Below the pieces are notes generated by a model. That model did not search any database, was not told the DNA's origin, and saw nothing but the letters and a program-made list of their open reading frames with translations. The position numbers were made by a program, and so were the translations under genes. Source: Candidatus Bathyanammoxibius amoris (lineage in GTDB: Bacteria; Planctomycetota; Brocadiia; Brocadiales; Bathyanammoxibiaceae). From it: 64,000 nt of DNA. Below are positions 9,633-17,718 of this stretch, in pieces; position 1 is the first letter of the stretch; the number at the start of each line of letters is the position of its first letter. The stretch covers positions 82,501-146,500 of the forward strand of contig JAMXCW010000004.1 of assembly GCA_024451685.1 (NCBI GenBank), read 5' to 3'.

Positions 9633-10763
9633 TTACTCCACCGCCTCTTCCGTCAAAACGCCTTCTTCCTTAACCTCGCCTTCTTCAACGATCTTGCCTC
9701 TGTATAAGACCGCGCTTCTCTCTACGACCTCTTCTTGTTCCTGCGCCTCGATTTCTTCTTTGGCCCCCTTTTTCTTTGTAATCTCTTGCTTCTCTACAAT
9801 CTCGCCTTTCTCCACTACCTCTTCCTTCCCCGCGGCCATGGACTTCTCTTCGAGTTCTACCTTTCCTTCAATCTCCTTCTTCTCCACAACCCCGCCCTTC
9901 TCGGTTACCGTGGTTTCTTCCACCACCTCCTCCACAATCTCCTTTTCCTCCCCTTCTTTCTCAACTTCTTCTTCTTCGGGTTTCGGGAGTAACGCCTCCG
10001 TCAACCTCTCAGCCTCCTGAAACTCCTTTTCCGCCTCCTCCTTAAACCCCTGCTTCTCCAGGAGCAGGCCGTAGGTATAGTGGGCCTCCGGCAGTTCGGG
10101 GTGGGCGGCCACGATGGACTTAACGTCCTTTACGGCCTTATCCACCCTCCCCAGCCCGGCCAGGCTCCTGTTCAGGCCCAGACGTGCGTCAATAAAATCC
10201 CTGTTAATGTCCAGGGCCTTACCGTAAGAACCCATGGCATCACGAAACTCCCCCCTGGCAAGATAGGCGTCGCCGAGATTATAGTATGCCATTACACTCC
10301 GGGGGTTGAGCGTCAGCGCCCTTCTCAGGTAAGAAATGGCCTTGTCCGGCTTTCCTTCTTCAAGGTACATGAGTCCCAGGCAGGAAAGGGCGTCAGCGTT
10401 GGACGGGTCGAGTTCCAGGGTTCTTCCCCAGGCCGCAGCTGCTCTCTCCTGCATGCCTTTTCTGCTGTATATGATGCCCAGGTTATACCAGGCCTCAATA
10501 TGATTTGGGTTCAACTCAAGGGCCCGTTCGTATTCCTTGATGGCGTCGTCCAGCCTGTCCATGAGATAGTATTTGTTACCCATGCTCATGTGCTTCTCTA
10601 CCCCGCCTGGCTCCATAATGGGGTCTTTCTGAAGTTTCAGGGCCGCTTCCGCGGGGTTAAAGGTGGGGGTTTCCAACGGCTCTTCATTCCTGGAGAACCA
10701 GCAGGACGAGAGCAATATCATCGGCAGTAACACGATGCACAAGCATTTCGGGTCCTTTATCAT
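9633..10763 (-). CDS. TPR-repeat lipoprotein with Glu/Lys-rich tail
   Basis: The 376-residue product starts with a lipoprotein signal (lipobox LLSSC, Cys near residue 21), so it should be anchored in a membrane facing the periplasm. Residues about 55-255 form five or six tetratricopeptide repeats (for example AWYNLGIIYSRKGMQERA). The last 120 residues are a low-complexity acidic and lysine-rich segment with repeated EVVEK-like units, likely extended or coiled coil. TPR proteins act as assembly scaffolds; no partner is evident. It is the last gene of the minus-strand run that contains five universal stress proteins, 37 bases after the last of them. Confidence 0.85.
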   Translation of the reverse strand: MIKDPKCLCIVLLPMILLSSCWFSRNEEPLETPTFNPAEAALKLQKDPIMEPGGVEKHMSMGNKYYLMDRLDDAIKEYERALELNPNHIEAWYNLGIIYSRKGMQERAAAAWGRTLELDPSNADALSCLGLMYLEEGKPDKAISYLRRALTLNPRSVMAYYNLGDAYLARGEFRDAMGSYGKALDINRDFIDARLGLNRSLAGLGRVDKAVKDVKSIVAAHPELPEAHYTYGLLLEKQGFKEEAEKEFQEAERLTEALLPKPEEEEVEKEGEEKEIVEEVVEETTVTEKGGVVEKKEIEGKVELEEKSMAAGKEEVVEKGEIVEKQEITKKKGAKEEIEAQEQEEVVERSAVLYRGKIVEEGEVKEEGVLTEEAVE

Positions 10764-10800
10764 ATATCTGCCTTCTGTTCCGTGTTACAGGGGTGTCTGC

Positions 10801-11238
10801 TCAGGCATGACGCACGGTAAGCACCGCACAGGGGGCCCTGCGCACCACGTTTTCGGCCACACTGCCGATGATAAGATGGGGAATACCCGTTCTGCCATGA
10901 GTGCCCAGCACTATCAGGTCAACATCTTTTTCCTTCGCCGTGTCCACGATGTCATTTACCGGCACGCCAACGACAACGACCGTCTCTATGTCAACCCCTT
11001 TCACCTCATCGGCGGCTTTCTTGCTAAGCTCTTCTTTAATATGCTTTATCGCGTCATCACCGGGCTTGGGCACGTTAAAGTCTAGCGCGCTCTCATGCCC
11101 GAAACTGCGAACGTCGATGACATGCATAAGGTACAACTTTGCCGATTCAGTGCGTGCTATATGTACGGCATATTTAAAGGCCTCTTGTGAACAGACAGAA
11201 TAATCAACGGGGCACAGTATCTTCTTTATGTCACGCAT
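10801..11238 (-). CDS. Universal stress protein (UspA family), copy 1
   Basis: A single-domain UspA protein of 145 residues. It shows the nucleotide-binding signature G-x2-G-x9-G-S near the C-terminus (GTHGRTG followed by IIGS) and the typical opening strand ILCPVDYS. This signature marks the ATP-binding subclass. These proteins bind ATP or AMP in the cytoplasm and promote survival under stress. It is the promoter-distal member of five tandem copies behind two cation/proton antiporters. Confidence 0.93.
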   Translation of the reverse strand: MRDIKKILCPVDYSVCSQEAFKYAVHIARTESAKLYLMHVIDVRSFGHESALDFNVPKPGDDAIKHIKEELSKKAADEVKGVDIETVVVVGVPVNDIVDTAKEKDVDLIVLGTHGRTGIPHLIIGSVAENVVRRAPCAVLTVRHA

Positions 11239-11351
11239 TCTTGCTTGTCTCCTACGGTTATGGAATTATGCCAGCCTGTCGTCTCAGGACTTAATTCTTG
11301 ATCTTGAGGGACAATTACAACAACGTCACTACCGCCAGTGAAAAGACCGGT

Positions 11352-11795
11352 TCAGGGAAGACGTACAGTCAACACGGGACAGGGGGCCTTTCTCACCAAA
11401 TTCTCCGCCACACTGCCGACAATTATGTGGGGTATCCCGGTTCTGCCATGTGTACCCATTACTATCATATCCATCTCTTGTTCCTTGGCAACATTCACGA
11501 TCTCAGTGACAGGTTTACCCATCACAACGATGGCTTCTACCTCTACCTTTTTTCCTCCCTTCTCATGAACAAGGTCTTCAATAAGTTCTTTTCTCATGCG
11601 CTCTATGTTCTCCGGGGTGGGTTCGGGTATTTCAAGGTCAAGGGGGCTCTCATGTCCAAAACTGCGAACATCTACTACGTGCATCAGATAGACCTTGGCA
11701 TCTTCCACAGCGGCAATGTGTGCCGCATACTTCATTGCCTCCGAAGAGCATTCGGAGTAATCTACCGGGCAAAGTATCTTCTTTATACTCACCAT
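11352..11795 (-). CDS. Universal stress protein (UspA family), copy 2
   Basis: A UspA-domain protein of 147 residues with the ATP-binding motif G-x2-G-x9-G-S (GTHGRTG followed by IVGS). It is very similar to copy 1: both contain the stretch HVVDVRSFGHES (HVIDVRSFGHES in copy 1), so these two are probably the most recent duplicates. A 113-base gap separates the two genes and a 92-base gap separates it from copy 3; either gap could hold an internal promoter. Confidence 0.93.
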   Translation of the reverse strand: MVSIKKILCPVDYSECSSEAMKYAAHIAAVEDAKVYLMHVVDVRSFGHESPLDLEIPEPTPENIERMRKELIEDLVHEKGGKKVEVEAIVVMGKPVTEIVNVAKEQEMDMIVMGTHGRTGIPHIIVGSVAENLVRKAPCPVLTVRLP

Positions 11796-11887
11796 TTCAT
11801 GCGCCTCTTTTTTTTATCTTGCTGGTTCATTAAAAAAACCGTCCTGGCCTCAAACGTTGTCTTCCAATCATTTCTCCTGCAGAAGCG

Positions 11888-12322
11888 TCACGGCTGGCGC
11901 ACCGTCAGAACGGCGCAGGGTGCCCTTCTTACAACGTTCTCCGCTACACTACCCATAATCACGTGCGCTATCCCCGTCCTGCCGTGTGTACCCATTACTA
12001 TTACGTCAACCTCTTTCTCTTTCGTGGCATTTACGATCTCCAGAACCGGGATACCTACCGTGACAATACTTTCCACGTCAATTTTTTTCCTTGCGTCCTC
12101 AGGCACATGCTCGTCCAGCTCCTTTTTCAGACGGTTTATGGTCTCAGAATCAGGGTTGGCAACCTCCAACGGGGCATAACCCTCCAGGTACCGGATGTCA
12201 ATCACGTGTATGAGGTAGAGCTTCGCGGTCTCCCTGAGTGCGATATGCACGGCATAATCCAGTGCCGTTAAAGAGCCCTTGGAATAGTCTATAGGGCAGA
12301 GTATAGTCTTCATCTTTATCAT
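11888..12322 (-). CDS. Universal stress protein (UspA family), copy 3
   Basis: A UspA-domain protein of 144 residues, starting MIKMKTILCPIDYSKGS, with the G-x2-G-x9-G-S motif intact (GTHGRTG followed by IMGS). It follows copy 4 after 31 bases, consistent with one transcript. The function beyond nucleotide binding and stress tolerance cannot be read from the sequence. Confidence 0.93.
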   Translation of the reverse strand: MIKMKTILCPIDYSKGSLTALDYAVHIALRETAKLYLIHVIDIRYLEGYAPLEVANPDSETINRLKKELDEHVPEDARKKIDVESIVTVGIPVLEIVNATKEKEVDVIVMGTHGRTGIAHVIMGSVAENVVRRAPCAVLTVRQP

Positions 12323-12353
12323 CTGGTAATCTCCCGTAAATCACGAGGGTTCG

Positions 12354-12791
12354 CTAAGATGACAGCCGCACGGTAAGCACGGGGCAGCTCGCCTTCCTCA
12401 ATACGCTGGAGGCCACACTGCCCATAAACGCATGTGACACACCCATCCGGCCATGCGTTCCCATCACTATCATGTCAACGTTTCTCTCCTTTGCTACACT
12501 CAATATTTTCTGAACAGGTATGCCGGCGGTCACAACGGTTTCCACCTTTATCTTCGACCTTACTTCATCTGGAATCTTCCGGGCAAGATTTCCCTCGATA
12601 CGAACCACGGTCTGCGAACCCGGACCGGGAAACTCAAAAGGAGGAAAGTCGTCAAAGTGGCGCATATCGATTACATAGAGTATACACAGTTCCGCCGAAC
12701 TCTTTAAGGCATAGTGCATTGCATGTGCCAATGCCTCCAGTGAACACTTTGAGTTGTCAACCGCGCACAGTATCCTCTTAAATTTAATCAT
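12354..12791 (-). CDS. Universal stress protein (UspA family), copy 4
   Basis: A UspA-domain protein of 145 residues. It is the most divergent of the five: the motif reads GTHGRMG followed by FMGS, and the conserved SVAEN after it is replaced by SVASS. The G-x2-G-x9-G-S ligand pattern is still complete, so nucleotide binding is expected. It lies 25 bases downstream of copy 5. Confidence 0.92.
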   Translation of the reverse strand: MIKFKRILCAVDNSKCSLEALAHAMHYALKSSAELCILYVIDMRHFDDFPPFEFPGPGSQTVVRIEGNLARKIPDEVRSKIKVETVVTAGIPVQKILSVAKERNVDMIVMGTHGRMGVSHAFMGSVASSVLRKASCPVLTVRLSS

Positions 12792-12816
12792 CCCGTTACC
12801 CTGAAAAAGTGACCGC

Positions 12817-13263
12817 CTATTTCTTGGCCAGGCGTACCGTTAGTACGGGGCAGAGAGCCTTTCTTGTAACGTTCTCCGCTACGCTGCCCATGACCACATG
12901 CGCAACGCCCGTCCTTCCATGCGTACCCATTACTATTATGTCCACTTCCTTCTCATGGGCGGCGTTAACAATTTCTTGAGCGGGTATACCTACAGAGACA
13001 ATCGTTTCGATCTCGATATCCCCCCTTATCTCCTTTGGCACACTCTCCGCCAGCTTTTCCTTCAGCCGCGCGATGGTCTCTTCATCCGGACTTGGCTGAA
13101 CCTCGTATATAGGCCCCCCGTAGTCATATATACGCTTGTCAATCGTGTGCATCAAATAAAGTCTGCCAGAATCCTTCAACGCCAGACCCGCCGCGTATCT
13201 CAGCGCCATTGCCGAGCAATCAGAATAATCAATCGGACAAAGTATCTTCTTGAATGTAATCAT
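12817..13263 (-). CDS. Universal stress protein (UspA family), copy 5
   Basis: A UspA-domain protein of 148 residues with the G-x2-G-x9-G-S motif (GTHGRTG followed by VMGS). It begins 15 bases after the stop codon of the second antiporter gene, so the two are almost certainly cotranscribed. This ties the stress-protein array to ion or pH homeostasis. Confidence 0.93.
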   Translation of the reverse strand: MITFKKILCPIDYSDCSAMALRYAAGLALKDSGRLYLMHTIDKRIYDYGGPIYEVQPSPDEETIARLKEKLAESVPKEIRGDIEIETIVSVGIPAQEIVNAAHEKEVDIIVMGTHGRTGVAHVVMGSVAENVTRKALCPVLTVRLAKK

Positions 13264-13278
13264 CTTACACCTGGTCTC

Positions 13279-14613
13279 CTAAGCCTTAGAACGTGGCCTC
13301 TCCGCTTCCATTGCGACTTTAGCATAAGATCGTTCTCTGAGAACGAATTTCAGCAAAAGAGGTGCCATAACCGCCACAATTGCCACCATCATTATTATAG
13401 CCGAAAACAGGTCCTCGCTTAACACTCCCAGAGTAATCCCGATGCCGGCCAGGGTCACGGTCACCTCGGCTCTTGGTATCATGCCGATGCCAATTGCGAG
13501 GCGGTTTACACCCTTTTCCACCACGCAGAGACTGCAGAAAAGCTTGCCCAGTATGGCAGCCCCGGTAATACTAAACCCAATGAGTATGGAGTGCCAGTTC
13601 AAAAAGCTCTCCAGCCTCACCTGCGTACCCACATATACAAAGAAGATGGGAACAAATACCATATAGGCAGGCCGCACGATTTCCTCCAGGCCGTGCACGT
13701 CTCCGTCCGGGTCCTTCATGTGAATGTGCCGGAGGAGCAAACCCGCCCCAAAAGACCCCACTATTGTAGCAAGCCCGATGGACTCCGCCAGATACGCAAG
13801 CAGGAGACATATAACTACTACGAGAAACACTTTCATTGGCTCAGAAAACTTTCTGGTCACAACGTTTCCAAAGGGTTTGCTTAACTTCAGGGCTATCACC
13901 GTTACCACACCCACAAACCCCACCGCCATACCGCCCGATATGGCCAAACTGTGTACGGCCAGGCTGCCGGTAAGCATCATGCCGCTAAAAATGCCCAGGA
14001 CGATAAGCACCAGGATGTCATCGATTATAGCCGCTCCTATTATTATCCTCGCCTCGTTGCTCTGTAACTTACCCAGCTCCTCAAACACCCTTACCGTAAG
14101 CCCGACACTTGTAGCACTGAGGGTTATCGCCAGAAAGATGTGGGTGGAGAAGGAGGCGTCGGGTAGTAGAAAGTACGCAACGAGATATCCCAGTCCCGCA
14201 GGGGCAATTACACCTCCCAAAGCGACAAGGAATGACGAACTCCCCGCCCGGAGCATCTTATTGAGGTCCGTATGCAGGCCGACACTCAGCAGAAGTATTA
14301 TGGTGCCAAAATCCGCCGGTATCTTCAGGCTGGGCGTTGTCTGCAGGAGCTCAAAAAACCCCCATCCGCTGAAGAAATACACGTTCGCCAACAGTATGCC
14401 CATAAGCAGTTCACCAAGGACTACCGGGAACTTAAGCGCCCTGGCCACGTGCTTACCACTCTCCCCGGCCACAACAAGGATTAGTATCGCCAGCAAGAAG
14501 TCTGTAATGGGCCCTGAATGCCATATATCCATCCCAGGTGCACCACCCACATACTCCTTCGCGGCAGTGAAATTATGTCCGCTCAATGCTACCGGGAATG
14601 ACAGGCCATTCAT
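13279..14613 (-). CDS. CPA2-family cation/proton antiporter
   Basis: The 444-residue integral membrane protein has about 12 hydrophobic segments and the CPA2 fold (Kef/NapA type). A paired Asp motif (AAIIDDILVL, near residue 188) is present; in characterised CPA2 exchangers two adjacent acidic residues go with electrogenic Na+/H+ exchange. There is no C-terminal TrkA-N (KTN) domain, so it is not a typical glutathione-gated KefB/C. It follows a paralogous antiporter gene by 81 bases and precedes five universal stress genes. The cation (Na+ or K+) cannot be decided from the sequence. Confidence 0.88.
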   Translation of the reverse strand: MNGLSFPVALSGHNFTAAKEYVGGAPGMDIWHSGPITDFLLAILILVVAGESGKHVARALKFPVVLGELLMGILLANVYFFSGWGFFELLQTTPSLKIPADFGTIILLLSVGLHTDLNKMLRAGSSSFLVALGGVIAPAGLGYLVAYFLLPDASFSTHIFLAITLSATSVGLTVRVFEELGKLQSNEARIIIGAAIIDDILVLIVLGIFSGMMLTGSLAVHSLAISGGMAVGFVGVVTVIALKLSKPFGNVVTRKFSEPMKVFLVVVICLLLAYLAESIGLATIVGSFGAGLLLRHIHMKDPDGDVHGLEEIVRPAYMVFVPIFFVYVGTQVRLESFLNWHSILIGFSITGAAILGKLFCSLCVVEKGVNRLAIGIGMIPRAEVTVTLAGIGITLGVLSEDLFSAIIMMVAIVAVMAPLLLKFVLRERSYAKVAMEAERPRSKA

Positions 14614-14694
14614 TGTTTTCTTTTCTTTCTATCTACAGAAAAACCACAGCGAGGTATATCATGCCACGCAACCCAACATCTAACTCTTGTCCGG

Positions 14695-16173
14695 TTAACG
14701 CAACCTTAGCGGCTCCCTCATGGTCTCATTACTTATAGGACCGGGCACAACAGGGGACTCAGGCACAGTCTTCTCAGACCTGGTCAAGACCAGCTTTAAG
14801 AGCGGAGGGCTCATCAGGGCCGTAATTGCGACCATGACTATTATAGCTGAGAACAAGGTATCGTCTAAGACCCCAATCGCCTTCCCTACACTCGCTACTA
14901 TCAGCGCCACTTCAAGCCTTGGTATCATGGCAATACCAATTGCCAGACGATTCACACCTTTTTCCACCACGCAGACGCTGGTGAAAAATTTTCCCACGAT
15001 AGCAACCACTGTAATACTCAACCCTAACACCACGGCGTTCACATCCATGAAACTTTCCAGATTTACCTGTGCACCCACAAGTACAAAGAAGATAGGCACC
15101 AGCACCAGGTAGGCAGGCCGAATCAATTCCTCCATAGTGCGCTCCTTACCCAGCAGGCTCTTTGCCCTCACGTGCCTGAGGAACAGCCCCGCGCTGAAGG
15201 CCCCCACTATAGTCGCAAGCCCGATAGACTCCGCAAGATAGGCAAGGCCGAGGCACACCACCACGATGATGAATATCTTGACACCTTCCGGACATTTTCT
15301 GCTGACAATCTGTCCGAAGGCCTCCCCATAAAACAGGCTAATCGCGCCCAGGGCCGTTAAGAAGGCAACGGCAATTACTCCCGTTATGACTATGCCTTCC
15401 GGAGAGAACTGGCCCGTCAGGGCGATACCGGTTATCCCGGCGAGTATCAGCAGGACTATAACGTCGTCAATCACGGCCGCCCCTATCACTATCTTTGCCT
15501 CGGTAGTGTGCAGCCTGCCAAGCTCGTGGAACACCTTAAGCTTTATTGCCACGCTGGTGGCACAGAGGCTCGCCGCCAGGAACAAACGGGTGTGTATAGA
15601 CGCATCGGGAAGCAACAGATAACTCAGAAGAAATCCAAGCCCCGCCGGCATCAGTATGCCCCCGAGGGCAACCAGAAATGCAGAAAGCCCCACCTTCAAC
15701 ATCGCCCTCAGGTCTGTGTGGATGCCCACCACCAGGAGAAGTACTATGATGCCAATCTCCGACAGGATTTTCAAAAAAGACATCTCATGGAGAAAGTTAA
15801 AAAAGTCCCATCCACTAAACAGGAACATGTTCCCCAGGATTATGCCCATAACCAGCTCACCCACTACTTGAGGGATTCCCAGTCTCCTGGCGGCTTCCTC
15901 CCCTGCCTTCGCCGCACAAACAACTATCACTATCGCCAGCAGGACGCTGTTTGCCGGGTCCGTGTGCCATATTCTCGGCCCCATCTCTACATCTTCAAGA
16001 CCGGGGGCAGAGAGTTCCGGCACAGCCGGAACCTCCTTAACATTAAACCCCTCGGCTGTGTATTCAACCTCATCCACGCGGGTAGGGGTCTCCGGTTCTT
16101 GATCAACGTCCGGAAACGGTTCCATCGGCCACCCGTAATTGCCCATCGTAAACGGTGTGCTAGTAACATTCAT
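14695..16173 (-). CDS. CPA2-family cation/proton antiporter (paralogue with long N-terminus)
   Basis: A 492-residue paralogue of the downstream antiporter, sharing most helices, including the GLATIVGAFSAGLFLRH and NRLAIGIAMIPR segments. The paired Asp motif (AAVIDDVIVL) is present. It has an extra acidic N-terminal segment of about 70 residues rich in Pro and Glu before the first helix, absent from usual CPA2 proteins, and no TrkA-N domain. It is the first substantial gene of the run antiporter-antiporter-five Usp-TPR lipoprotein. Two slightly different antiporters side by side could form a heterodimer or serve different cations. Confidence 0.88.
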   Translation of the reverse strand: MNVTSTPFTMGNYGWPMEPFPDVDQEPETPTRVDEVEYTAEGFNVKEVPAVPELSAPGLEDVEMGPRIWHTDPANSVLLAIVIVVCAAKAGEEAARRLGIPQVVGELVMGIILGNMFLFSGWDFFNFLHEMSFLKILSEIGIIVLLLVVGIHTDLRAMLKVGLSAFLVALGGILMPAGLGFLLSYLLLPDASIHTRLFLAASLCATSVAIKLKVFHELGRLHTTEAKIVIGAAVIDDVIVLLILAGITGIALTGQFSPEGIVITGVIAVAFLTALGAISLFYGEAFGQIVSRKCPEGVKIFIIVVVCLGLAYLAESIGLATIVGAFSAGLFLRHVRAKSLLGKERTMEELIRPAYLVLVPIFFVLVGAQVNLESFMDVNAVVLGLSITVVAIVGKFFTSVCVVEKGVNRLAIGIAMIPRLEVALIVASVGKAIGVLDDTLFSAIIVMVAITALMSPPLLKLVLTRSEKTVPESPVVPGPISNETMREPLRLR

Positions 16174-16256
16174 GTCTCGTACCTGTCGGCCTCTCGCTCA
16201 AAAGTCTGGAATTCCTCGACGATGTAAAACGTCTCCCTCAGTAGCGGCAGGGTCAT
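16170..16256 (-). CDS. Possible 28-residue leader peptide
   Basis: A short ATG frame encodes a charged, amphipathic-looking peptide. Its TGA overlaps the ATG of the first antiporter gene (ATGA), as in translationally coupled pairs. There is no visible ribosome-binding site, so this may be a chance frame. If real, it would be a leader controlling the antiporter/Usp operon. Confidence 0.22.
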   Translation of the reverse strand: MTLPLLRETFYIVEEFQTFEREADRYET

Positions 16257-16636
16257 AAGTGTGGTGAACATTGCCCTTTGACATTTATGGGCATGTCAGT
16301 AGTCTGGTATATTGTCCTATATAGCATAAGCAGGACATTTTACCCCAAAAGGAGGGCGTAAAGAAACATTTTTTGCCTGGATTTTACTTCAGAAATGGTC
16401 CTGGGATGGAGGGCGGTTGGAGTGTGCGGTTAAAGGTATCTGAGAATGTAACTGAGAAGCTTATTGGGTTGGAGTGTGCAGAAACAGGTATTTGTTGGGA
16501 TGTCCGCCTAAAGCCGGACAAAAGGGCACGACACCTGCTCCTGGAACAATCTGTGAGGCGTCAAACTCCCCAAAGTGTCGACAACGAGACCAAAGACCCT
16601 GTCGGCCCCAGTTGACCTCTTGTCTGTGGTAAAAGG

Positions 16637-17008
16637 CTAATCTGCCGGGATCTCCAGGCTCATAGGCCCACCCTGCATGCTGCCTGAACCTTCCAGCTTG
16701 ACACGCGCTCTTACCTCGCCATTTGTAAGAATATCAACCTTGGTGGGTTGCTCTATACTTGCCTGCATAACCGTATCTGCCAGGTCTATCTGAAGGCTGG
16801 CAGGCTCTGTAGTTACCTCCATGCCACTCAAGCGAATGAAGGGTAAGAACCACAGCTTCATCCTGATTTCCGGCAGTTTTACCTTCACTGCGGGGAGTGT
16901 AATTGTAACCTTTCCAGCAGGGTTCACCTTTAGTTCAGTGGGCTGAACCTCTATTGAACTTTTTACGTCTAAAGTTGTAGTGGCATCTGTCTCGCCCTTG
17001 AGCGGCAT
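16637..17008 (-). CDS. Small beta-rich protein of unknown function
   Basis: Starting at the ATG at 17008, which has an AGGAGG nine bases upstream, the product is 123 residues (MPLKGETDATTT...). A longer frame starting at 17068 exists, but this ribosome-binding site decides against it. The sequence alternates hydrophobic and polar residues (VTITLPAVKVKLPEIRMKL), suggesting beta strands. There is no signal peptide, Cys pair or known motif. It stands alone between the antiporter promoter region and the end of the respiratory operon. I do not recognise the family. Confidence 0.65.
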   Translation of the reverse strand: MPLKGETDATTTLDVKSSIEVQPTELKVNPAGKVTITLPAVKVKLPEIRMKLWFLPFIRLSGMEVTTEPASLQIDLADTVMQASIEQPTKVDILTNGEVRARVKLEGSGSMQGGPMSLEIPAD

Positions 17009-17068
17009 CGCTGGTATCCTCCTCTTCTTACAAAAGTGAAACGTGGGCCCCACAAAACTCTCGAACAA

Positions 17069-17655
17069 ACACTACTATTAAATAATCCGGCCCTCAGAAC
17101 TCACGCCTCAAAAGACAAACCTATGTTGAGATAGTCTCACCTGCATAGAATCTGCCACACGCTATACCAGCACCAAACCTCAGACTCACTCATTTTGATG
17201 GGCACGCAGGCAGTACCTCATTTTTCTTCTATAACTATCGGCCCTTCGTATCGCAGAAAACACCGTAACTTCTGGCACACACTACGCCTACAATGAAGAG
17301 CAATTAGCATACCATTTATAACGTGCCTGTTTTCATACGAATAAAGGGATAATACAACAATCGTATTGAAAACAAAGCCGTTAGTAAAGAGAAATTTGGC
17401 ACATTGTCAAAACGGCAACAGACCGTGTGTTGCACACATTTCACGAAAGCGGTTATATGTCATGTAACTCAAGACCATAACATGGCTTGAGGCTGTACCC
17501 ATGCATACACACTATTGTGTACCCAAGTGTGCGCATTCTTCCGTCGGCGGTCTACAGGGACTAAATCCTTGATGCAGAATATTTCTTCAGGCAGACCAGC
17601 TTTCTTGATTATCTGGTGAGGGTACAATTCTCAAACAGCAGGGCACATAAGACCA
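17069..17655. other. Intergenic region, nothing recognised
   Basis: About 590 rather AT-rich bases between the small beta-rich gene and the terminator of the respiratory operon. Both neighbours are on the minus strand, so it should contain the promoter of the former. I see no gene, RNA or clear repeat. Confidence 0.5.
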
Positions 17656-17659
17656 TTAA

Positions 17660-17703
17660 AAAGTAGGAGGCGCCGCCCGTTTTTAAACGGACGGCAGCCT
17701 CCC
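17660..17703 (-). terminator. Rho-independent terminator of the respiratory operon
   Basis: On the minus strand, 16 bases after the stop codon of the octaheme gene, GGAGGC and a GCCG-rich arm pair with a matching arm ending GCCTCC across an A-rich loop. The long GC-rich stem of about 17 pairs (one bulge, one or two GU pairs) is followed by TTTTT. This is among the clearest terminators in the window and marks the end of the operon. Confidence 0.85.
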
Positions 17704-17718
17704 ACAAAACGGCCGAAA

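Noticed and set aside
16373..16615. Plus-strand frame of 80 codons
   Set aside because: Composition looks random and it covers the likely promoter area of the antiporter operon.
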